From assembly GCA_020861185.1 (NCBI GenBank), contig JAJBSV010000012.1, positions 1 to 64,000 of the forward strand: DNA of 64,000 nt, given 5' to 3'. The position numbers and the translations under genes are program-made. How positions within the stretch are numbered: the stretch's first letter is position 1; each line of letters begins with the position of its first letter. This DNA is from Ruminococcus sp. (GTDB lineage Bacteria; Bacillota; Clostridia; Oscillospirales; Ruminococcaceae). The notes beneath the pieces were generated by a model. The model worked only from the letters and a program-made list of their open reading frames with translations, searched no databases and was not told the origin of the DNA. This document shows positions 29,337-38,700 of the stretch, in pieces.

Positions 29337-30206
29337 TCAATGAGCATTGAATATTGACTTGGCGAGCGAACCCGTCTTGAACAGCGAGAAGCACAGAATG
29401 ACTGTATACGCTGCCACGGAGAACAGTGCCGAGTGGATGTTTGCAGCGATTATCATGTTGTTGATGAGAACAGCATAGATGCCGACACATATCATGATAA
29501 GAAAGCCTTGGAATGCCAGAGCAAAAAGCCCTTTCAGATAGTTCGTGCCGATGCTGCCCCATTCACGATTGCTCATAGTAGCGATAGGAATAGGGGCAAC
29601 ACTGACGGTACAGTAAATCTCAATCATTCGACCATACAGGATAACCGTGATAAGAATAGACATTATCTTGAGGCATAGGCTTATAAGCAGTGTCTCAATC
29701 GACAAGCCGAGCAGTTCTCCAATGCCCATTGCTTCCATACTCGTCCGCATGGAGGCAAGTGTTGATTCGATGTTAATGCTTGTACTGCCGGAAATATATC
29801 CTCCGGCTCCTGCCACGACGTTCTGTCCGATGTCGAAGACCGCCATCACGATGTCAAAGGTATTGGTTACAAGGTAGATAGCTATTGCCGCTTTGAAAAA
29901 CCACTTGAAGAACATCCAGGTGTCCATATCGTGCATATTGTTTTTCTCTGTTATCATGGAGATCAGTTCATAACATAGCACGAAGGTTATGATGATACCG
30001 GCGATAGGGACTATCACGCTTTCGGATAGTCCCTTAATCATCGAGTATATACTGCTGTTCCATGTCGAAGGCGTTTTACCGACCTCTGTAGCGATAGTAC
30101 CGACCTTTTCATTGACATCGGTGAACATATTGGTCAGGTTGCTCTCAATCCATCCGATCAGGAGATCCTTTATTGCTTGCTCGATTTTTTCTAAAATACT
30201 GCCCAA
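29337..30206 (-). CDS. VirB6/TrbL-like membrane protein of ICE
   Basis: Multiple TM segments; position between PrgI and Maff2. Confidence 0.8.
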   Translation of the reverse strand: MGSILEKIEQAIKDLLIGWIESNLTNMFTDVNEKVGTIATEVGKTPSTWNSSIYSMIKGLSESVIVPIAGIIITFVLCYELISMITEKNNMHDMDTWMFFKWFFKAAIAIYLVTNTFDIVMAVFDIGQNVVAGAGGYISGSTSINIESTLASMRTSMEAMGIGELLGLSIETLLISLCLKIMSILITVILYGRMIEIYCTVSVAPIPIATMSNREWGSIGTNYLKGLFALAFQGFLIMICVGIYAVLINNMIIAANIHSALFSVAAYTVILCFSLFKTGSLAKSIFNAH

Positions 30207-30240
30207 TATTTCACCACCTTTCGGTTAGCAGTCAGAAGGC

Positions 30241-30453
30241 TTAGAACAAGCCGGAAAGTAAGGGAATGAGAGTTGTACCGATGACAACAGCGCCACCACC
30301 AGCCATAAGCTGCTTGATGCCCTGAGACTTAGCACCGGGGTTGTCATTGCCGTAACCCTCCATGAGGTTGACTACACCCCAGACTGCCAGACCGGCACCA
30401 AGGGCGATAACGAGTGTTTGCAGTACTGTGACTGCCTGAGTTATAAATGACAT
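30241..30453 (-). CDS. Maff2 family small membrane protein, copy A
   Basis: 70 aa MSFITQAVTVLQTLVIALGAGLAVWGVVNLMEGYGNDNPGAKSQG... Confidence 0.9.
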   Translation of the reverse strand: MSFITQAVTVLQTLVIALGAGLAVWGVVNLMEGYGNDNPGAKSQGIKQLMAGGGAVVIGTTLIPLLSGLF

Positions 30454-30532
30454 AGAGTATTTTCCTCCTTAGTTTTGAAATATTTTGGGAGGGTGCTGCT
30501 TCGCACCCTCCCGGTTACCGATGGGCTTCCGA

Positions 30533-30745
30533 TCAGAACAGACCGGAAAGCAAAGGAATAAGAGTTGTTCCGATGACAACAACGCCACCACCAGCCATAA
30601 GCTGCTTGATGCCCTGAGACTTAGCACCGGGGTTGTCATTGCCGTAACCCTCCATGAGGTTGACTACACCCCAGACTGCCAGACCGGCACCAAGGGCGAT
30701 AACGAGTGTTTGCAGTACTGTGACTGCCTGAGTAATAAACGACAT
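30533..30745 (-). CDS. Maff2 family small membrane protein, copy B
   Basis: Identical to copy A except one residue (GGGV vs GGGA). Confidence 0.9.
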   Translation of the reverse strand: MSFITQAVTVLQTLVIALGAGLAVWGVVNLMEGYGNDNPGAKSQGIKQLMAGGGVVVIGTTLIPLLSGLF

Positions 30746-30792
30746 AAATTTCCTCCTTAGAAATTATTTGGCAATGACGTGGGCAAAAAATA

Positions 30793-30837
30793 AGCCCGGT
30801 TTTTGTTCTGCAAATTGCAGGCATAAAACCGGGCTTT
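30793..30837 (-). terminator. intrinsic terminator/attenuator between virD4 3' end and maff2
   Basis: AAGCCCGGTTTT ... AAAACCGGGCTT inverted repeat. Confidence 0.65.
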
Positions 30838-30838
30838 A

Positions 30839-31651
30839 TCAGGCTTCGATCTCTCCCACGTCGTAGAGGTCGAATGTATCCGAAGGCTTGAGAACCAGCT
30901 TTCGGGATTGGTACTTTTCAATGTCAAAGGCGTTTCGCTCGTCGTAATCAGATAGCTGCTTGTATTTTGGATGCTTCGTTATATCGTATTTGTCACTGAG
31001 AAAAGGTCTCACACCTCTAAGCTGTAAAATACACTTGCTGCCATCCATGACGGCGATTTCGTCCTGAGACATTAAGTCTTTCCCGACCTTCTGGTAGTTC
31101 AAACCATAGGAGTTGTTTGTAGAGCGTGTTTCGCTCGTGTTGTAGAGGTCGATGGTCTCCTTGCCAAGAACCTCACTTAGCTCTTTCAGGGTGGATTTCT
31201 CTTTGCCACCGAGAAACAGGGTTGTGTCACAGTTTCCGGCAATAGTGTTGGCAGCATCCTTATAGATGGTTTTAAGCTGTGACTGGGACTGTAGAATAAT
31301 TGATGCGGAAATTTCCCGGCTTCGGATAGTTGCTATGAGCTTATCGAACTTCGGAATCTGTCCGATATTCGCAAACTCATCAAGCAGACATCTCACATGA
31401 ACGGGAAGTCTTCCGTTGTAGACATCATCAGCCTTGTCGCACAAGAGATTAAAAAGCTGGGAGTACATGATAGCAACCACAAAGTTGAACGTGTCATCCG
31501 TGTCCGAGATAATGACGAACAGTGCTGTTTTCCTGTCTCCAAGGGTGTCTAACTCCAACTCGTCGTAGCTCATCAGCTCCCGTAGCTCGGCAATGTCAAA
31601 GGGAGCAAGCCTTGCACCGCAGGAAATGAGGATAGACTTGGCTGTCTTTCC
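30839..31651 (-). pseudogene. VirD4/TraG coupling protein, C-terminal part (gene split by nested element)
   Basis: Reads G|KTAKSILISCGARLAPFDIAELRELMSYDELELDTLGDRKTALFVIISDTDDTF...; joins in frame to 47262-48220 at a shared GG. Confidence 0.9.
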
Positions 31652-31683
31652 TGAAACGACTTGTCAAGGACTTTTTCATCAGT

Positions 31684-31860
31684 TCACAGAAAATTTACAT
31701 TTTGCCGTACCTCATTGCGGAGCAGTCTCTTTATTTTGTCTTCCATCGTCTCCGTTGCTTCCTCATTGAAGTGAACACGGACAATGTAGGTTGTGCCGTT
31801 TATCTGTCTCTTGACAGTGGGTGCTGTGGTCTGTGCTGTTGTGTTTATGTTATCTATCAT
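31684..31860 (-). CDS. tnpW: TnpW-like transposon-encoded protein
   Basis: MIDNINTTAQTTAPTVKRQINGTTYIVRVHFNEEATETMEDKIKRLL; downstream end of nested element. Confidence 0.75.
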   Translation of the reverse strand: MIDNINTTAQTTAPTVKRQINGTTYIVRVHFNEEATETMEDKIKRLLRNEVRQNVNFL

Positions 31861-32049
31861 TAGATACCTCCTAAAAAAAGCCCGACAAGATGAGGCTGAC
31901 AACGAAGTCCGACAACGGACGTTAAAAAACCTTTAATCTTATCGGGCGGTTCCTATTTATTACTATTTCCTTTTTCTTTTATTTTTTGGTTGTCAAGGTT
32001 GTCAGAGAAGAAAGGAATGGCTTATCTACGTCATTCTTTCGACTTTTGC

Positions 32050-32094
32050 CTGACAACCGGGTCGGCAACCGGCTGACAACGAGCTGACAACGGG
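32050..32094. repeat. iteron-like ~11-bp repeats (CTGACAACgrg)
   Basis: CTGACAACCGGG / TCGGCAACCGG / CTGACAACGAG / CTGACAACGGG, plus further TGACAAC/GTTGTC copies at 31896, 31909 and 31989. Confidence 0.55.
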
Positions 32095-32105
32095 AGCGGA
32101 TTTTT

Positions 32106-33458
32106 TCATCGCCAGTCCTCCGGCAACTGAATCTGTTCAAGCCCGTCAAAAGAAAGAGGACTGAAATTTTCGTCTCCGTTGTCAACTTCTCCGTTGTCGG
32201 GCAAATTCCGTTCCCATCCTTTTTGACGGAAGTAGGGTTTGGGAAAGTGCCTCGGATTGCTGAACGGCTTCCAACCGGTGACGACATTGTTCATAATGTC
32301 GTTAATCTCCCGTAGCTCCCATTGCTTCGGCTCCTCATGTTCGTGTCCCAGAGCCTCACAATAAAGCTGTTTCGAGCAAACGGCATTTCCCATGTAACCG
32401 TCAAGATAGTCAAGGATTTGCCCTGCCTTGGTGTCCTCCGGCATGAACTCTTTCTGATGGGCTTTCAGATATTCGTTCATTGTCGGGCTGAAACGCAGTT
32501 TGTAATTCCCACTTCGGTATATCTCCATAGCTTCTGCCCACATCTGATTGATGTACTCTCTCGATTCTTCTTCATCATCAAGAATGTGAACCTCGGCTTT
32601 TTCGGGATATACCATTACCGGCACGAACCGGCGATTGCCTGTTCTGTCAAGCGGCAGAAAGTCCAAAGTGTTTGAGCTTCCGCCGAACACACATTGCCGT
32701 TTACGGTCTGCGGGATGAGTTTCATAGGGGACTTTGTAAGTCTCTTTCTGTCGGCTCAGAAACGACTTAATCTCCTCTATACTTTTTGCGTTTGCCGTTG
32801 CTATCATCTCCGACATCTCGATTATCCAATGTCCTTGCATTTTACGATACACATTTTCGTCATCGAGCTTCTTAAGGTCATCGCTAAACCAGTCATCTTT
32901 GACGGCGAGCAGACGGAAGAAAGACGATTTACCGGCTCCTTGCCCACCTACAAGACAAAGCATGACTTCAAACTTGCATCCCGGCTTGAATACACGGTTG
33001 ATTGCACCGAGCATGAAAAGTCTCAACGCCTCATAGGTGTAATCGTCCGAATCAGAACCAAGGAAACGGTGAAGGCAATACCGTATTCGCTCCTTTCCGT
33101 CCCAATGCAGGGAATTGAGAAAGTCACATATAGGGTGATAGCGGTTTTCGTTTGCAACGACGACAGCAGCATCCTCAATTTTCTTCTCGATTGTAAGCCC
33201 ATAGTGCTTCTCAAAGTAGAGAAGCAGATACTTAATATCTACGTCGGTCAGAGTAGAGCTTTCACGATACCAACCGAGAGGCTTTACAATGTCGATTCTC
33301 TCTGTCAACAGATTTTTACGGATAGCACCTTTAAGCAGAGGATCTTTCTGAAATACTGCCTTGTAGTTGTTTGCTGTATTTGCGGGCTTGCCCTTTTGCG
33401 TCATCTCCAACTGCTTCCTCAGTTCTTCTCTCACTGATGTCTGCAAATCTTCGCTCAA
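32106..33458 (-). CDS. virulence-associated E (VapE/VirE) family helicase-like protein
   Basis: LCLVGGQGAGKSSFFRLLAVKDDWFSDDL; YKVPYETHPADRKRQCVFGGSSNTLDFLPLDRTGNRRF. Confidence 0.9.
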   Translation of the reverse strand: MSEDLQTSVREELRKQLEMTQKGKPANTANNYKAVFQKDPLLKGAIRKNLLTERIDIVKPLGWYRESSTLTDVDIKYLLLYFEKHYGLTIEKKIEDAAVVVANENRYHPICDFLNSLHWDGKERIRYCLHRFLGSDSDDYTYEALRLFMLGAINRVFKPGCKFEVMLCLVGGQGAGKSSFFRLLAVKDDWFSDDLKKLDDENVYRKMQGHWIIEMSEMIATANAKSIEEIKSFLSRQKETYKVPYETHPADRKRQCVFGGSSNTLDFLPLDRTGNRRFVPVMVYPEKAEVHILDDEEESREYINQMWAEAMEIYRSGNYKLRFSPTMNEYLKAHQKEFMPEDTKAGQILDYLDGYMGNAVCSKQLYCEALGHEHEEPKQWELREINDIMNNVVTGWKPFSNPRHFPKPYFRQKGWERNLPDNGEVDNGDENFSPLSFDGLEQIQLPEDWR

Positions 33459-34008
33459 GACTTTTCACCTCGTTTCTTTGTTCGGCTACAAGAGCTTTTC
33501 TGTCTTCAAGTGAACCGTATATCATGATGTTGAGCAGATACTCGATGTAATCATGTTTCTGCAACGATTCCTTGAACAGGGGATGAAGCTCAGATTCAAG
33601 CTTTGCCGGTGCAAATTCTTCTCTCCAAGCCTTGAGCTTACGGAAGTAATTTGAAAGCACACGATAGCACTTTTCTTCTTCGGCTTCGAATAACTGTCTC
33701 TCTGTCGGTTTCTTGCTTTTCGCTGTTACATAAGGCTTGCTTTCTTGGTCATACAAGATACCAAAATCACCGGCTATCTTCACAGCGGCTTCTTTACTCG
33801 GCAAGTCAAACAGTCTTGAAACGAAGTCAATCGCATCTCCGTCAGCTCCGCAACCGAAACAGCGAAAACGGTTATCCACTTTCATGCTCGGTACACGGTC
33901 TTTATGGAACGGGCAGGTTGTCATTCCGTGGTGGTTGACATAAAAGCCGTAATACTCTGCGACTTGTTTTGTTGTGACTGTTTCCTTTACCTTTTCAAAA
34001 ACATTCAT
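33331..34008 (-). CDS. CHC2 zinc-finger DNA primase-like protein
   Basis: CPFHKDRVPSMKVDNRFRCFGCGADGDAIDFV. Confidence 0.9.
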   Translation of the reverse strand: MNVFEKVKETVTTKQVAEYYGFYVNHHGMTTCPFHKDRVPSMKVDNRFRCFGCGADGDAIDFVSRLFDLPSKEAAVKIAGDFGILYDQESKPYVTAKSKKPTERQLFEAEEEKCYRVLSNYFRKLKAWREEFAPAKLESELHPLFKESLQKHDYIEYLLNIMIYGSLEDRKALVAEQRNEVKSLERRFADISERRTEEAVGDDAKGQARKYSKQLQGSISERSSA

Positions 34009-34066
34009 TTAAACCTCCTGAAACAAAAAAGCACCTGTCATCTTCATTGTGAAAACGGCAGGTGCT

Positions 34067-35500
34067 TCATATCTCAATGTTCTGTTTTTTGTCCGAACTG
34101 TGTTCGTTGCGGTTGACTTCCTCTTCTCTTTTAATTCTCTCTTGCTTTTTTGCAAGCTTGGCGAGTACGGATTCTTTCGCTTTTTCCTTAATCTGAACGG
34201 TGCCAGATCTCTTTACTTCCGGCGAAAGCATTTTGCGTTGCGTGTTTTGCAATGCCGTCTGCATGGCGTTTTTAATTTTAGTAATCACTCCATCCAATCG
34301 GAAAAGTGCAAAGTCACGTTGCTTCTTTGGCGCTTTACATTCAGGCGACTGAATCCATCTCTTTGTCCCTTCAATCAGACGAATATCCTCTTCGTGGGTT
34401 TCCGTTTTGACGGTGTTTGTCACGACTTCGACTGCCTTGTCATAGGCAATATCTGTGACATCATCAATCAGGGTTTCCACGTCCTCAATTTTCAGAGTCA
34501 ATTCCTCTAGCCTCTGCTCCTTGGCTTCAATCTGTTCTTTCTGTTTGGCAAGAATAAAATCCTGCTTCTCAAGATACGCTCGACCACCGTATTCCGGTTC
34601 CTGTTCAAGATTCAAGCCGTAGTTTCTTGCAATGTCAAAGAGCATTGCACGGCAAGCAGAATCAAAGGTCATCTTCCGATTATTATGTCTGCCTTGCTTC
34701 TTTGATGGGTCTGGCAGTTCAAAGCCCAATTCCTCAAGAGCTTTTTCCTGCTGTGGACAAATCTCGCCATAGCTGTTTTTACAATCGAATACATGACGTT
34801 CCTGAATGTGCGGTGTTGCTTCATCAAGATGCAAAGCCCAGTCCAGAATGTGGACATGAGTGCCGAATCTTTTCTCCAACTCATTGAAGAAATCCGTCAC
34901 AACTTGGAAAAGCAACTCCGGGTCAACATGGTCATCCACGTTTCCAATCTGATAGATTGATTCTTCGGGACAGGTTCTCTTGTCCTTGAGCAAATCAGTC
35001 GTCGTTCGATTCCGTTCCGTGTGCCGGTTCTTTTCGTTCCGGGCATTCTGAGCTTTGACAAACTCGCCATACCTCACCGAGTAGAACAGGTTCTCCGCTT
35101 TCTCGAACGATGTCGCATCCTCATCCGGCTTTTTGCTGTCGGCAAAGCGATAGCCATTGTAGAAATCCCAATAGAGATTGTTTGCCGTTCTGTCCTCGTC
35201 AATGTGTTCGCTGTTCGCAACATCAAATTGTCGGTCATTGTGCTTCGGATTATAGGTTCCGTTCTTTCCTGAGCGACCGTTGTGTCTTGTCAGTTTCAAA
35301 TTCTTTTCAACTCCTTTTCTAAGATTTTTTTGTGGGAAATCTGGGCGGCGAAGCCGATTCCTTGTTGCATTTTGCGCCAAGTAATACCCAGTACTAAGTG
35401 GCGAAGCGCCACTTAGTACTGTGCAATGGCTACCGCCCTTGACCTGTGCAGGAAGATTGCATTCCCTGCACCCACGCACAAAGGACTTCGCCCTCTGCAC
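34067..35500 (-). CDS. MobV/Pre-like relaxase of nested element (true start probably ~35.3 kb, downstream of ORF start)
   Basis: HVHILDWALHLDEATPHIQERHVFD (cf. HxDExTPHxH); N-term LKLTRHNGRSGKNGTYNPKHNDR. Confidence 0.75.
   Translation of the reverse strand: MQRAKSFVRGCRECNLPAQVKGGSHCTVLSGASPLSTGYYLAQNATRNRLRRPDFPQKNLRKGVEKNLKLTRHNGRSGKNGTYNPKHNDRQFDVANSEHIDEDRTANNLYWDFYNGYRFADSKKPDEDATSFEKAENLFYSVRYGEFVKAQNARNEKNRHTERNRTTTDLLKDKRTCPEESIYQIGNVDDHVDPELLFQVVTDFFNELEKRFGTHVHILDWALHLDEATPHIQERHVFDCKNSYGEICPQQEKALEELGFELPDPSKKQGRHNNRKMTFDSACRAMLFDIARNYGLNLEQEPEYGGRAYLEKQDFILAKQKEQIEAKEQRLEELTLKIEDVETLIDDVTDIAYDKAVEVVTNTVKTETHEEDIRLIEGTKRWIQSPECKAPKKQRDFALFRLDGVITKIKNAMQTALQNTQRKMLSPEVKRSGTVQIKEKAKESVLAKLAKKQERIKREEEVNRNEHSSDKKQNIEI
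35389..35421. repeat. perfect 15-bp inverted repeat, 3-nt loop, upstream of relaxase
   Basis: CAGTACTAAGTGGCG-AAG-CGCCACTTAGTACTG. Confidence 0.9.
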
Positions 35501-35554
35501 TCCCGTTCGATTGACCGTCTCAGTCTCAGCTGCTGACCGTCACAGTCAATCTCT

Positions 35555-35589
35555 TTTTGTGAAGTCCTCGCCGACTGAACTTCACAAAA
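35555..35589. repeat. 11-bp inverted repeat upstream of relaxase (oriT candidate)
   Basis: TTTTGTGAAGT-cctcgccgactga-ACTTCACAAAA. Confidence 0.8.
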
Positions 35590-35728
35590 GCGGAGAAAAC
35601 CAATTTCGTCAAACCGGCTTTCTCCTTTTTGCAAATGAGCAAAACAAAGGCGATCAACTTTTTACAGCTGGTCGCCTTTGGGTTGCTTATTTAGTTGTGG
35701 GTGCGATGTCAGGGGACATCGTTTTCGG

Positions 35729-38700
35729 TTATCTTCTCTTCGTCGAAGCCGCCGCAAGTGCGGCAATCATCATCGGGAGAAGTGAGAATGCAATTCCGGT
35801 TGTTGGGTTGGTTTCTGGTTCGGAGATTTCAGAGGATCCCTCCTCATCATCCTCAGTATCAGTATTGGTATCCTCAATCGGCTCCTGAATTTCAACCTCC
35901 TCGGTAGTCGTTCCGACGGGAATGAGGTTTGCGATTGCAGTCTCAATCTTTTCTGCCATTTCGTTGACATACGACTGCATGAGTGCGTTATACGTCCAGT
36001 TGACGGCGTTGATTGCATCGGTTACATCGGAGAAGTTCGTATAATCGTCAGGGTTAAGGGCGTTCGCCTTTGCGATTGCGTTATTGACCGCTGAGTAATC
36101 TGCGGGAGTTCTCAACCAAACTGTTATCATGTCAACTCCGGTCGCAGGAACCGTCACTGTCTCTCTTGAGATTTCCTCGCCGCATACAGTGCAATATGTA
36201 ACCAAATCATAAGAGCCCTCGGTTGTGCGTGTTGCTTCGACTACATTCTCTCTGACAGCAGTACCGGCAGTGTGAGCGGCAGGAACGACTATCGTCTCTC
36301 TTGAAAGCTCCTCACCGCAGTCTGAGCAGTAAACCACACTGTCATATGAGCCGTCGGTGGTGCAGGTTGCCGCTACTTCATTCTCAACTACAGCCTCTGC
36401 TTCAGTATGACCGGTTGCAGGAATCTCAACGGTGTAGCTATCGTCGCCTCTGGTGCAGGTGTAAGTCATAACACCCGCTTCCGTGCGAGTTGCTTCCTTT
36501 GTGACTTCGGACGTGTAATCATGTCCGAGTGCCGCTGTTTCATCGGCGACATAGCTGTCCTTGCAAACGGAGCAAGTATATGTTGTGTAACCGCCCTCGG
36601 TGCAAGTCGGTTCTGTTACAACTGCTTCGTAGCTGTGACCGGTTGCCGCTGTTTCATCAGCAACATAGCTATCCTTGCAAACAGAGCAAGTATAAGTTGT
36701 GTAACCACCCTCAGTGCAAGTAGGTTCGGTAACTACTGCTTCGTAGCTATGACCGATTGCTTCGACTTCATCAGCAACATAGCTATCTTTGCAGACGGAG
36801 CAAGTATATGTTGTGTAACCGCTTTCGGTGCAAGTCGGCTCAGTTACGACTGCTTCGTAGTTATGACCGGTTGCTTCGACTTCATCAGCGACATAGCTGT
36901 CCTTGCAAACAGAGCAAGTATACGTTGTGTAACCGCCTTCGGTGCAGGTCGGATCTGTTACCACTGCTTCGTAGTTATGAGCAATTTTTGCTGTAACTGT
37001 GTCGGCAAGAGTAATCTCATTCTCGGCATTTTCATCGCTGTAATACTTATCACAGCCGGAGCAATACCAATATTCAGTGTTACCCACGGCAGTGCAAGTT
37101 GCGTCTACAGCTTCAACGTGAGTGAGCGAATGGGTGTGTACATATGCCGTTGCGGTTATCGCTCCGGTCTCGGTCAATGTATCCGATTCATTGCCGGCGG
37201 AAATCGTGAAGTTAATCGTGAAGCTTCCGTCTGTTCCGTCCACATCAGTTGCATCACTGGCAATCGCTTCTGTTATGTCGGTAATGGTGAAGGTAACCGT
37301 TACATTGCTGTCGATGCCCAATCCTGCGAGTATTGCGTCAATCAGAGTTGCAATCTTGTCGGCGGTTGTGGAGCCGGTTGCGGACTCGACATCACTCTGG
37401 GTGAGAGTCCAGTCGGTGGAAGAGAGGGTGGCTTTAGCTTCCTCAACCAATCCTGCATAATCAGTAGTGGCAATGACCGTCTCGTAAGTGCCGTTATTGT
37501 CTTCATCTATGAGAACAATCATGTTTTCGGCTGAATCCTCAGTTACAAGTGCCTTTTCCTTGTCGGTTGAGAAAGTAAGCTCTACGGTTTCATAGTCGTT
37601 TGTACCGTAAACGGTGATGTCGGAAAGGTCTGTGCCTTCAACAACATAGCCGGTATCGGACATACTAAGTGACAAATCATCAACGTCCTCTGCTGATAAC
37701 TCAGCTTTGTACCAAGGAGTCACATAGTAACCGTCATTTGATATCAATCCCAAACTAACATCAGAATCAGTACCGCTTACAGACACACTTGTCTGTGTGA
37801 TTTCGATGGTATCAACAGAAGTACCCTCAACTATAAGCAGACTGTCATTGTATTCAAGTGTATAGCTTACTTCTGTTACTGTATCTCCAGGAGTCATCGT
37901 GTATGCAGAATCTAAATCGGAAAGGATTACTGTTCCACAAAAGCTACTGTTATCATCATCCGAGACATAATTTTCGTCATAGTATACTGGTAGATCACCG
38001 CAAACTCCAATCGTAAATGATGCACCATCACTGTCTGAAACAACAACGTCATATCCTTTGTAAATTGTCAAATATGCATATTTATTTGTCGATGATGTTC
38101 CTTGACTCAAAATATCTATTTCACTTATGTCATTCGTTGCTCTTCTAATTTCTCCTAGCGCTACAGTATATGTTTCTCCGCCCCTTTGGTAAGTAGCTGA
38201 AGAAGAAAAAGGTTTTCCATAAAGCTCACTGTCAGAATAAGTCGGAACAGTCCAATCGCCCGTCTCTATATTAACGTATATGTATTCTTTACCGTCGTGC
38301 CCATTGGGATAATTAGAATCATATGTCAGAAAACAAATGTCATACTCGTATCCGTTCCAAGTCCATGAGCCATACTCAACGTCATATATTACTACCGAGT
38401 GACCAGTAAGATGAAGACTCCCACTACTATCAAGCTTTAATACAATCTCTCCATCTACATTTTCTAAGTTAGCGCTCGTAAACCATCCAAAGCTAAATAA
38501 AACAGGGGACCCACCATTAGCAACTTCACTTACCATTTCAATTATATCTTCAAATGCTTCTTTGCTACCTGTCAATGCCTCATCGTGTAAGTGTGTGTCT
38601 TGGTGATACTCTGCTTGATAATTTGCTCTAGATAATAAGTATTCTTCAGAATACTGTTGTAAGTGCCAATAACTAATATAAGACCTAAGGTCCCAAGTGA

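Noticed and set aside
31979-32287. 102-aa ORF overlapping the vapE 3' end
   Set aside because: Covers the iteron-like repeats and is out of frame with vapE; likely spurious.
34067-35500. Taking the full 477-aa ORF as the relaxase
   Set aside because: First ~75 aa span the palindrome CAGTACTAAGTGG...; real start is probably near ...EKNLKLTRHNGRSG.
36520-36985. CRISPR-like regular repeats
   Set aside because: Repeats are contiguous 114-bp coding units without unique spacers; no cas genes in the window.
36407-37534. 375-aa plus-strand ORF with Cys-rich repeats
   Set aside because: Antisense to the repeat region of the BspA-like gene; its repetitiveness mirrors the coding strand.
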